DNA from: an uncultured Campylobacter sp. | GTDB lineage: Bacteria; Campylobacterota; Campylobacteria; Campylobacterales; Campylobacteraceae | Length of the DNA: 22,101 bases | Assembly (NCBI GenBank): GCA_934728065.1 | Contig: CAKVDW010000023.1 | Span: forward strand, 1 to 22,101 | Reading direction: 5' to 3' | In this document: in pieces, positions 1 through 6,139 of the stretch | Position numbering within the stretch: the stretch's first letter is position 1 | How the letters are laid out: each line of letters opens with the position of its first letter | Position numbers and translations under genes: made by a program | The notes under the pieces: model-generated | Databases searched by the model: none | What the model was told of the DNA's origin: nothing | The model's input: only the letters and a program-made list of their open reading frames with translations

Positions 1-191
1 TGAGCATTTGCATAAATTTTTAGCGCGCGTGTGAGTTTTTAGCACTTGAATTTTTAGTGTGTTAAATTTTATGCGTGTGCTTGATTGAGTGCGATTTTGC
101 GTGCGAAAATTGAGAGCAACTTTCTCACACGACACACTAAAATTTTTTAGAGCATACTTAAATTTTTATATAAAAGGTTTGAATTTAGGCA
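1..191. other. Gene-free stretch downstream of the dsbA-like gene
   Basis: I see no gene here. It is very AT-rich and contains two inverted-repeat pairs: an 11-bp pair (TTTTAGTGTGT at 52-62 with ACACACTAAAA at 132-142) and an 8-bp pair (CGTGTGAG at 28-35 with CTCACACG at 124-131). The two pairs cannot both form as nested hairpins because they interleave. The stretch lies 3' of the minus-strand dsbA-like gene and may include its transcript end. Confidence 0.4.
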
Positions 192-815
192 TTATTTCTT
201 ACTTGCGTCCTTGATAACCTCAACCATTTCATCAAGTCCGTGGATATTTTTCATTATAATGAAGTATTTACCATTTACCAAAAAAGCAGGTGTTCCGCCG
301 TATTGCGAAGTGATAAATAAGGCTTTGTCGTATTCATTATAAATGCGTTTGCCCTGAGTGCTTGCTAAAAATTTATCAAGCTCGCCTTGAGATATGTTTA
401 AGGTCTTAAGCCCTAACTCATAAAAGCTTTGAGAGTTTTGCCAGCTTTGTTTTCTCTCAAAGATAGCCACAAAATAAGCATCAGCAAGTTTGTGTTGGAG
501 GGAATTTTGAGCCGAACCATCAAGCCCTTTTGCCCTATCTTGAGCATCAGCATAAGCATAAAGCCTTGCAAATTCCTCTCCAAATTGAATATTTTTGTAA
601 GGATAAATTTTATAACTCAGCCAAGGCAGTTTTTCTTTGACCTTAGCCAAAGTGCCAAATTTATGGTGGTTATAGCAGGCTCCACAAGCAAACGAAAAGG
701 CTTCAATGAATGAGTTTTTTTCATCTTGTAGGGGCTTATCTAAACTTTTGTAATTTTGTGCATTTGCTATAAATACGGCAAGACACAACAAAAAAAGAAT
801 TTTCAAGCTTTTCAT
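192..815 (-). CDS. DsbA-like periplasmic thiol:disulfide oxidoreductase
   Basis: A 207-aa exported thioredoxin-fold protein of the DsbA family, expected to form or shuffle disulfide bonds in periplasmic proteins. Residues 1-19 form a signal peptide (basic start, hydrophobic core, ANA-Q cleavage site). The active site is C44-G-A-C47, unlike the CPHC of classical DsbA, and it is followed by YNHH. The cis-proline loop GGTPAF lies at about 173-178, and an inserted helical domain lies between. Start: ATG at 815 with AAGGA a few bases upstream. It follows rseP after 55 bp on the same strand, so it may be co-transcribed or use a promoter in that gap. The family call is sound; the partner proteins and the effect of CGAC on redox potential are unknown. 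Confidence 0.85.
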   Translation of the reverse strand: MKSLKILFLLCLAVFIANAQNYKSLDKPLQDEKNSFIEAFSFACGACYNHHKFGTLAKVKEKLPWLSYKIYPYKNIQFGEEFARLYAYADAQDRAKGLDGSAQNSLQHKLADAYFVAIFERKQSWQNSQSFYELGLKTLNISQGELDKFLASTQGKRIYNEYDKALFITSQYGGTPAFLVNGKYFIIMKNIHGLDEMVEVIKDASKK

Positions 816-870
816 CAGTTTGTCCTTTTTAAAGAGATTTGTAATATTACTTTAAAATACTTAATCAAAG

Positions 871-1977
871 TTAAAAATTTCCCAAACGAACTATATCATT
901 ATAAGTGGCAAATATCATCACCGTTAAAAGCAAAGCCATACCACCATAGCTTAGATATTCAAAGGCTTTTGGTGGAACTTTTTGTTTAAAAATCAGCTCG
1001 TAAAGATTAAAAACGATATGACCGCCATCAAGCATAGGAATAGGCAAGAGGTTAATGATGCCTAAATTTATAGAAATAAGCGCGCTGATGAGAAAAAGCA
1101 CCACTATTCCACTTTCAGAAGCCTTGCTCGTAAAATCAACCATAGTTATAACCCCACCTAAATTTTTAGGGTCTATATCGCCAACTATAAGCTTAACAAG
1201 TCCTTTAAATATAAGTAAAGACGCTTCTATGCTTTGCTCATAAGCATAGCTTAATGATTCAAAGCCTCTGTGATAAATTTTTTGCACCTCGCCACTTGGA
1301 CTTATGCCAATGAGTGGCTTTTGCACCTCTTGCATAAAGTCATTATAGCCTTTGCCAAGTTTTGGCGTAAGCGTAACATTGAAAATTTCATCATTTCTTT
1401 TTATGCTTAAAAGCAAGGGTTGAGTGCCAACAAGCTTTAAAATTTCATCAAAACTTTGAATTCTTATCCCATTGATTGCCAAGATAAGGTCTTTTTCTTG
1501 CAAATTTGCCCTTTGTGCGGCTGAGTTTTCTTGTATAGTGCCAATTTGCGCTATAAGCTTGTTTTCGCCTAAAAAGGCTATGGCAATATAAAGCAAAAAG
1601 GCTAAAAAGATATTAAAAAATGGTCCAGCAAGAAGTATATAAATTTTTTGCAAGGGGTGTAAAATAGTGTAAGAACCTTCCTCAAATACCTCTTTGCTTG
1701 GATTTAAATCATCTTGCCCCTTAAGCTTGACATAGCCTCCAAGCGGTAAGGCTGAAAGGCAGTAAGTTGTGCCAGCAAATTCCTTTTGCACTAAAGCCTT
1801 GCCAAAGCCTATGCTAAAGGTTTCAACCTTAACTTTTAAAGACTTTGCGGCTAAAAAATGTCCAAGTTCGTGAAAAAAGATGAGAAAAGAAATAACCAGC
1901 AAGGTTACAAAAAAGTTAAAACTATAAAAATACACGCCCAAAACAATGATGGCAAAGAGCAAGGCTAAAGATTTCAT
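871..1977 (-). CDS. rseP: RseP-type site-2 intramembrane zinc metalloprotease (M50)
   Basis: A 368-aa M50-family protease of the inner membrane, which cuts transmembrane segments of substrates such as anti-sigma factors or signal-peptide remnants. The zinc site HELGH is at residues 36-40 in the first membrane helix region and the second motif LDGGH at 316-320. A single PDZ domain spans roughly 140-205. Hydrophobic helices are visible at about 5-35, 110-137, 290-312 and 343-358. The length is typical of single-PDZ epsilonproteobacterial forms rather than the two-PDZ E. coli protein. Its ATG overlaps the pgsA stop by 4 bp (ATGA), which implies translational coupling. The substrate is unknown here, and no anti-sigma factor gene is in the window. 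Confidence 0.92.
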   Translation of the reverse strand: MKSLALLFAIIVLGVYFYSFNFFVTLLVISFLIFFHELGHFLAAKSLKVKVETFSIGFGKALVQKEFAGTTYCLSALPLGGYVKLKGQDDLNPSKEVFEEGSYTILHPLQKIYILLAGPFFNIFLAFLLYIAIAFLGENKLIAQIGTIQENSAAQRANLQEKDLILAINGIRIQSFDEILKLVGTQPLLLSIKRNDEIFNVTLTPKLGKGYNDFMQEVQKPLIGISPSGEVQKIYHRGFESLSYAYEQSIEASLLIFKGLVKLIVGDIDPKNLGGVITMVDFTSKASESGIVVLFLISALISINLGIINLLPIPMLDGGHIVFNLYELIFKQKVPPKAFEYLSYGGMALLLTVMIFATYNDIVRLGNF

Positions 1978-2507
1978 TTTTTTCCTTTAATCGCTTTAAG
2001 ATAAACAAAAATATATTCAAAACCAGAATACAGCGTAAGTATCAAGGCTATGAGCAAAAGTTCATTTGCAAAATACCACTGCATCATTAAAAAAACCACA
2101 GCAACAATTTGAAAAGCCGTTTTTAATTTCCCTGCAAAAGAAGCGCTCACATCGACATTTTCAGCTACCATAATCACCCTAAATCCCGTGATAAAAAACT
2201 CGCGCACCAAAATAAGATAAATCACCCAAGCAGAAGCACTTCCTTGTAAAAGTAAGCCCAAAAATGCCGCTAAAAGAAGCATTTTATCAGCTAATGGGTC
2301 TAAAATAGCTCCTATTTTGGTCTTTTGTTCCCAAGCCCTAGCGATATAACCGTCAAAAAAATCCGTAATAGCCGCTATGCCAAAAACTAAAGCAGCAAAA
2401 TAATTCACCCAACTTTGATGAATGTCCGTAAATTTATGAGTCAGCAAAAAAAACAGCACAGGCGCAAGCACTATCCTAAAACACGCAAGTATATTGGGCA
2501 AATTCAT
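1974..2507 (-). CDS. pgsA: CDP-diacylglycerol-glycerol-3-phosphate 3-phosphatidyltransferase
   Basis: A 177-aa membrane enzyme that joins CDP-diacylglycerol and glycerol-3-phosphate in phosphatidylglycerol synthesis. The CDP-alcohol phosphotransferase motif is complete: DG-Y-I-AR, then eight residues to G, then D-P-L-A-D. Several hydrophobic helices surround it. I chose the ATG at 2507 (product begins MNLPNIL) because AAGG sits about 6 bases upstream and the family starts here. The frame stays open to a TTG at 2552, but that extension overlaps a likely promoter area (TTGACA- and TATTAT-like sequences on the minus strand) and looks non-coding. The stop overlaps the rseP start, making pgsA the first gene of a pgsA-rseP unit. 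Confidence 0.92.
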   Translation of the reverse strand: MNLPNILACFRIVLAPVLFFLLTHKFTDIHQSWVNYFAALVFGIAAITDFFDGYIARAWEQKTKIGAILDPLADKMLLLAAFLGLLLQGSASAWVIYLILVREFFITGFRVIMVAENVDVSASFAGKLKTAFQIVAVVFLMMQWYFANELLLIALILTLYSGFEYIFVYLKAIKGKK

Positions 2508-2605
2508 CAAAAGCCTTAAATTTTTTTTGCTTATAATAGCTAAAAATGTCAAATTATGAGTTAAGAAAGGGTAAATTTTAGCAAGTTTGGGTGTAGCATT
2601 TTTAA

Positions 2606-2776
2606 TTTTACAAGTTCAGCCTTGATTTAAGCGCAAATTATGAGCTTTTCAAGGGCTTTTTGCTTAATGCTGGAGTGGGTAATGTAACAGATAGGGATAA
2701 TTATCTCATTTGGAACAGCTCCCAAAGCCACCTTGCAGGTAGAAGGTATTTTATTGGCTTTGATTACAAATATTAG
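2606..2776 (+). pseudogene. 3' remnant of a TonB-dependent outer-membrane receptor gene
   Basis: A reading frame of 56 codons ending at TAG 2774-2776 encodes what looks like the C-terminus of a TonB-dependent receptor. It shows a strand with LDLSANYE, then LLNAGVGNVTDRDNY (the usual 'N-hydrophobic-D-x-x-Y' near the end of the barrel) and a terminal strand AGRRYFIGFDYKY with the final aromatic residue typical of outer-membrane beta-barrels. Upstream, the same frame hits stops at 2603-2605 and 2594-2596, and no receptor-like sequence continues into the pgsA promoter area. The rest of the receptor (normally 600-750 residues) is absent. It sits just upstream of a FecCD-type permease and ATPase, so it probably once belonged to that uptake system. 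Confidence 0.75.
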
Positions 2777-2816
2777 CCTTGCGATGAGTGCTTATAAATT
2801 TATGCAAATTTTATAT

Positions 2817-2852
2817 AAAATGAACTAATTTTAGATATAATTAGTTCATTTT
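2817..2852 (+). promoter_or_regulatory. 14-bp perfect inverted repeat containing a TATAAT -10 box
   Basis: AAAATGAACTAATT (2817-2830) is matched exactly by its reverse complement at 2839-2852, with an 8-base spacer. The spacer and right arm contain TATAAT (2836-2841), a good epsilonproteobacterial -10 box directed at the uptake genes. A palindrome centred on a promoter suggests an operator for a dimeric repressor. It does not read like the Fur boxes I know. An alternative is a terminator for the truncated receptor gene, but no run of T follows the second arm beyond TTTT. Confidence 0.55.
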
Positions 2853-2876
2853 ACAACTTAAATTTAAGGAAAAACG

Positions 2877-2987
2877 ATGAAAAAATCCTTTCTTTTTGTC
2901 TTTATTTTTATCTTTGCTTTTGCGATTTTGCTGAATTTTTGCGCCCCATTAGCGATGAGGATTATGAAAGATTAGGGGGCAAATAAT
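2877..2987 (+). pseudogene. Signal-peptide or lipoprotein-like ORF, apparently frameshifted
   Basis: ATG at 2877 follows AAGGAAAAACG, a plausible ribosome-binding site. The first ~20 residues are a strong export signal (MKKS, then mostly Phe/Ile/Leu, then LLNFCAP, a weak lipobox). In this frame translation stops at TAG 2973-2975 after 32 residues. One base shift in the run of four C at about 2943-2946 gives APISDEDYERLGGK and a TAA at 2985-2987 that overlaps the next ATG as TAATG. The shifted ending therefore fits an operon better. The product could be a small lipoprotein or what is left of a deleted substrate-binding protein. Confidence 0.4.
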
Positions 2988-3198
2988 GCAAATTTTGCGT
3001 GAAAATTCACATTTTATCAAAGCGATAAATTTAGCTGTTAAATTTGCACTAAATCTTAAAAGCCCTTTAAACACCACGCTTAAAATGAGAAAATGCGGTA
3101 AAAATTTACAAAATTTATTTAAAAATTCAAGCATTTTTGTAAAAATTTACGCCTTTTTAAATTTAAAAAATTTCTTGCAAAACAAGGCAAAAAGATGA
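2986..3198 (+). CDS. Hypothetical basic 70-aa protein preceding the permease gene
   Basis: I do not recognise this 70-codon ORF. It is rich in Lys, Asn, Leu and Phe, with a single Cys and no clear membrane segment or motif. In its favour, AGGGGG lies at ideal distance before the ATG, and its stop overlaps the permease start by 4 bp (ATGA), the usual arrangement of translationally coupled genes. Against it, the composition is what AT-rich non-coding DNA would give, and an ORF of similar length exists on the opposite strand. It may be a leader that couples translation, or a remnant of a larger gene. Confidence 0.4.
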   Translation: MQILRENSHFIKAINLAVKFALNLKSPLNTTLKMRKCGKNLQNLFKNSSIFVKIYAFLNLKNFLQNKAKR

Positions 3199-4196
3199 TA
3201 AAAAGCAATGCGCATAAAATTTATTTTTTAGTTTTTACCGCTGTGCTTTTGCTTGCTCTTTGCCTTGTGGCTATGCACCTTGGCGCTGTTAAATTTTCTG
3301 TGGCAAAGGGCTTTGAGCTGCTTTTTTCGCCTGATAATTCTAATGAAAGTTTCGTGCTTCATCACACAAGAATCCCGCGAATCATCGCCGCACTCATCAT
3401 CGGCGGAGCATTAAGCCTTAGCGGTGCGCTGTATCAAGGGGTTATCGGCAACCCTTTGGTGAGTCCGGGCATTTTGGGCGTGTTAAGCGGGGCGAGTTTT
3501 GGCGCGGTTTTGGCTATGGTGCTTGGCTTCAATCTGCTTGGCATTGAGCTTTTTTGCTTTATCTTTGGGCTTGTGGCTATGGGTTTTGCGCTCTTTTTGT
3601 CCTTTGCTTTTGATAAAAACAAAACGATTTTAATGCTGATTTTAGGCGGTATCATCTGCTCGTCCTTTTTCAGTGCTGGTGTGAGCGCGCTTAAAATCCT
3701 TGCCGACCCTTACAACACCCTGCCAAACATTGTTTTCTGGCTTATGGGTTCGCTTGCTTACATACAAAAACTGCCTTTGCTCTTTGTGGCTGTGGTTTTT
3801 GTGGCGATTTTTGTGCTTTCGGTGCTGCTTTCGCGGCAAATTGACATTTTAAATTTAGACGAAGAAAGCGCAAAATCGCTTGGCATAAGTGTGAAAAAAA
3901 TGCGAATTCTTTTCATTATCTTTGCTACCTTGCTGGCGAGTTCAAGCGTGGCATTAGCTGGAATGATAGGCTGGATAGGGCTTGTGATGCCGCATATCTC
4001 GCGCTTTTTGCTCGGAGCAAATCATCGTTTTATGATTGTAGGCTCTGTTTTGCTTGGCGGGCTTTTTTTGCTCTTTTGCGACACCATAGCGCGAAACGCC
4101 GCGATGAGCGAAATCCCCATAGGCATTATCACAAGTGTGTTTGGCGTCATCATCTTTTCTGCTGTGCTGCTTGTATCAAGGAAAAAGTATGATTGA
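3195..4196 (+). CDS. FecCD-family ABC transporter permease (iron/siderophore/heme/cobalamin type)
   Basis: A 333-aa polytopic inner-membrane permease of the BtuC/FecCD/FhuB family. The family sequence around RIPRIIAALIIGGALSLSGALYQGV is clear, followed by NPLVSPGILGVLSGA. Near the C-terminus come GMIGWIGLVMPHISR and GANHRF, the loop and coupling-helix region that contacts the ATPase. About nine to ten hydrophobic helices fill the rest. The length is normal for the family. Its stop overlaps the start of the ATPase gene by 8 bp. No periplasmic binding protein gene follows, because the next gene lies on the opposite strand, so the system would need a binding protein encoded elsewhere. Substrate cannot be decided from sequence, but the neighbouring TonB-receptor remnant suggests an iron complex, heme or a corrinoid. 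Confidence 0.93.
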   Translation: MIKSNAHKIYFLVFTAVLLLALCLVAMHLGAVKFSVAKGFELLFSPDNSNESFVLHHTRIPRIIAALIIGGALSLSGALYQGVIGNPLVSPGILGVLSGASFGAVLAMVLGFNLLGIELFCFIFGLVAMGFALFLSFAFDKNKTILMLILGGIICSSFFSAGVSALKILADPYNTLPNIVFWLMGSLAYIQKLPLLFVAVVFVAIFVLSVLLSRQIDILNLDEESAKSLGISVKKMRILFIIFATLLASSSVALAGMIGWIGLVMPHISRFLLGANHRFMIVGSVLLGGLFLLFCDTIARNAAMSEIPIGIITSVFGVIIFSAVLLVSRKKYD

Positions 4197-4944
4197 GCTA
4201 GAAAATTTAACCGTTTGCGTAAATGGCAAAATTTTGCTAAACAATATCAATTTTAGCCTTGATAAAAATCAAATTCTTTGCCTTTTGGGAAAAAACGGCT
4301 CAGGCAAAAGCACGCTCTTGCGGACTATACTAGGAAATTTAGACTATGCTGGCTCTTGTAAGATAAGGGGCGTTGAAAATTCAACACTTTGTGAGAAAAA
4401 ACGCGCTCAAATGATGAGCTATGTGCCACAAAATAGCCACATAATCTTTCCTTTTACCTTGCTTGAAGTCGTTTTAATGGGAAAATTTGCTAAATCAAGC
4501 CTTTTTAGCTACTCAAAGGCGCAAAAAGATGAAGCAAGGGCTATTTTAGAGAAATTTAACATAGCGCATTTAGCAAACCGCCTTTTCTACTCGCTTTCAG
4601 GCGGTGAAAAACAGCTAGGACTCATCGCCCGCGCGCTCATCAGCGACAACGAAATCATCATTTTAGATGAGCCTGTAAGCGCGCTTGACATTTCATACAG
4701 CTTTAAACTGCTCGAACTCATCGCAAATTTTAAGGACAAAACCATCATTTTAAGCTCGCATTTTCCAGAGCAATGCTTTATCGCCGATAAAATTTTGATG
4801 ATAAAAAATGGCGAAATCTTTAAATTTGCCAGCCAAAAAGAGTGCTTGCAAGAGCCTTTTATTAACGCTTTGTATGATATAAACACGCAAGCAGCACCCT
4901 TGCCAAACAAGGCAATTTACTTTTGTCCTTGCAAAAGTTTGTGA
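4189..4944 (+). CDS. ABC transporter ATP-binding protein (FecE/BtuD type)
   Basis: A 251-aa ATPase that should power the preceding permease. Walker A GKNGSGKST is at residues 34-42, the Q-loop glutamine at 81, the signature LSGGE at 136-140, Walker B IIILDEP at 156-162 and the H-loop histidine at 191. I chose the ATG at 4189: it lies inside the 3' end of the permease gene with GGAAAAAG upstream, while the 18 extra codons further upstream only repeat permease coding sequence in another frame. The last residues end in CPCKSL, a short cysteine-containing tail. It is a complete, apparently functional member of the iron-chelate/B12 importer ATPase group. Confidence 0.93.
   Translation: MIELENLTVCVNGKILLNNINFSLDKNQILCLLGKNGSGKSTLLRTILGNLDYAGSCKIRGVENSTLCEKKRAQMMSYVPQNSHIIFPFTLLEVVLMGKFAKSSLFSYSKAQKDEARAILEKFNIAHLANRLFYSLSGGEKQLGLIARALISDNEIIILDEPVSALDISYSFKLLELIANFKDKTIILSSHFPEQCFIADKILMIKNGEIFKFASQKECLQEPFINALYDINTQAAPLPNKAIYFCPCKSL
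4919..4938 (+). terminator. Possible terminator hairpin at the end of the ABC ATPase gene
   Basis: ACTTTTG (4919-4925) pairs with CAAAAGT (4932-4938) around a 6-base loop, overlapping the last codons of the ATPase gene and facing the convergent cinA-like gene only 15 bp away. The T stretch after it is short (TTTG), so it is at best a weak intrinsic terminator. Confidence 0.25.
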
Positions 4945-4959
4945 GAGAAATTTAATGTA

Positions 4960-6042
4960 TCAAAAAAACATTTCAGGTTTGAGTTTTGTCATTAGCATAA
5001 AGCTCGCCAAAACCGCTTGATGACGCACGAAATTTCTATCTCCATTAAAACACAAACTTTCTTGTAAAAAAGAACCATCCTTATACATAACACCAATGAA
5101 AACGGTTCCAGCCTTTACGCCTTTATCATCGCTATCTCCAGCCACGCCACTAATAGCTAATGCAAAATCACAATTACTCGTTTTAAATGTGCCTTTAAGC
5201 ATAAAATACACGCATTTTTCGCTGTATTCATTTTGTAAGATTACTTCACTAATGCCTAGCCACTCGTGCTTTAATCGGTTTGAGTAGCTTATAAGTGAGC
5301 CTTCAAAAATAGCTGAAATGCCGTTAAATTTGGCAAGTTCTGCTGCGCAAAGCCCAGCCGTGCAGCTTTCAGCAAAGGAAATTTTTAATTTTCTTTCTAT
5401 GAGTTTTGAGGCGATAAATTCAAGTGGGTCCTTGCCCCAAATGAATTTTTGTTTGAAGAGATTTTCTGCTGCTTGCAAAAAGATTTTAAGATTTCCAAAT
5501 TTTGTTTCAACAGCCTTGATAAGCACGAGATTTTCCAAAAGAGGACTACTTAAAATGTCTATTGCGTAGGATTTTGCTATGGTATCAAGTAAAATAGTCG
5601 CGCTTTCTTCATCAATATCTTGCAAACAAAAAAAGTCAAAATTATTTTCCACTTCGGCAAGCAAAGAAGGAAGTTTTTGACTTGTAGAGGTTTTAAGCAC
5701 ATTTACCTTGCAATTATTAACCTTCACCAAAAAGCTATTTTCAACCCATTTTAAAGCCTTGCTCGGCACTAAAACATCATTTTTAAGCACTAAAGAATCC
5801 TCGCTAAGTGTAGCCACTATCTTTGCATTTGTCCCATAAAGCTCATTGCTCGTAAAAATGGTGATAAAGTCGTATTCATTACTCCAAGTTTCAAGAAAAA
5901 ATGGCAGTTCTTTGGTGCTTTTATCAAAGCAAATACATTCTTTTAGTTCTTTGAATGTGTTTTCATAGCTTTTGACTATGTATTGTCGGTAATTTTTATT
6001 CAGCGTTAATTGACTGCCTATAATTAAAAGCAAATGTCTCAT
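4960..6042 (-). CDS. CinA-related protein with C-terminal nicotinamide-nucleotide amidase (PncC-like) domain
   Basis: A 360-aa protein. The C-terminal half (about 205-355) is the CinA/PncC amidase fold: AESCTAG at 224-230 carries the catalytic serine, FEGSLISYSNRLKHEWLGI follows, and AISGVAGDSDDKGVKAGTVFIG is the second conserved block. PncC hydrolyses NMN to nicotinate mononucleotide and ammonia in pyridine-nucleotide recycling. The N-terminal ~200 residues sit where other CinA proteins have a molybdopterin-binding-like domain, but I cannot find that domain's usual GDE and GGLGPT-DD motifs, so it is strongly diverged or something different. It is divergent from ileS and convergent with the ABC operon, with a good -10 box just upstream. 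Confidence 0.8.
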   Translation of the reverse strand: MRHLLLIIGSQLTLNKNYRQYIVKSYENTFKELKECICFDKSTKELPFFLETWSNEYDFITIFTSNELYGTNAKIVATLSEDSLVLKNDVLVPSKALKWVENSFLVKVNNCKVNVLKTSTSQKLPSLLAEVENNFDFFCLQDIDEESATILLDTIAKSYAIDILSSPLLENLVLIKAVETKFGNLKIFLQAAENLFKQKFIWGKDPLEFIASKLIERKLKISFAESCTAGLCAAELAKFNGISAIFEGSLISYSNRLKHEWLGISEVILQNEYSEKCVYFMLKGTFKTSNCDFALAISGVAGDSDDKGVKAGTVFIGVMYKDGSFLQESLCFNGDRNFVRHQAVLASFMLMTKLKPEMFF

Positions 6043-6062
6043 TTTTTCTCTTTTTTCTGCAA

Positions 6063-6068
6063 ATTATA
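6063..6068 (-). promoter_or_regulatory. -10 box of the cinA-like gene
   Basis: On the minus strand the sequence reads TTTGATATAATTTG, a perfect TATAAT preceded by T-rich DNA as in epsilonproteobacterial sigma-70 promoters. It lies about 20 bases before the ATG at 6042, which implies a short leader. Confidence 0.5.
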
Positions 6069-6102
6069 TCAAATTTAAAGTGAATTTTAAAGACAAATGC
6101 AG

Positions 6103-6108
6103 TAAAAT
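6103..6108 (+). promoter_or_regulatory. Possible -10 box of the ileS operon
   Basis: TAAAAT preceded by TGCAG (an extended -10-like TG) lies about 30 bases upstream of the ileS ATG. TATATT at 6111-6116 is an alternative. Both are in the 97-bp divergent gap shared with the cinA-like gene. Confidence 0.35.
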
Positions 6109-6139
6109 TATATATTCAAAATAAAATCAAGGTAAAAAT

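Noticed and set aside
429..713. 94-codon plus-strand ORF opposite the dsbA-like gene
   Set aside because: It is the antisense of a well-supported exported oxidoreductase, with no ribosome-binding site and no family-like sequence.
2508..2552. N-terminal extension of PgsA from a TTG codon
   Set aside because: It has no family similarity, overlaps promoter-like sequence, and the ATG at 2507 has a proper AAGG site.
4135..4188. Longer N-terminus of the ABC ATPase
   Set aside because: The extra codons lie entirely within the permease coding region, and the ATG at 4189 has normal spacing and the family start.
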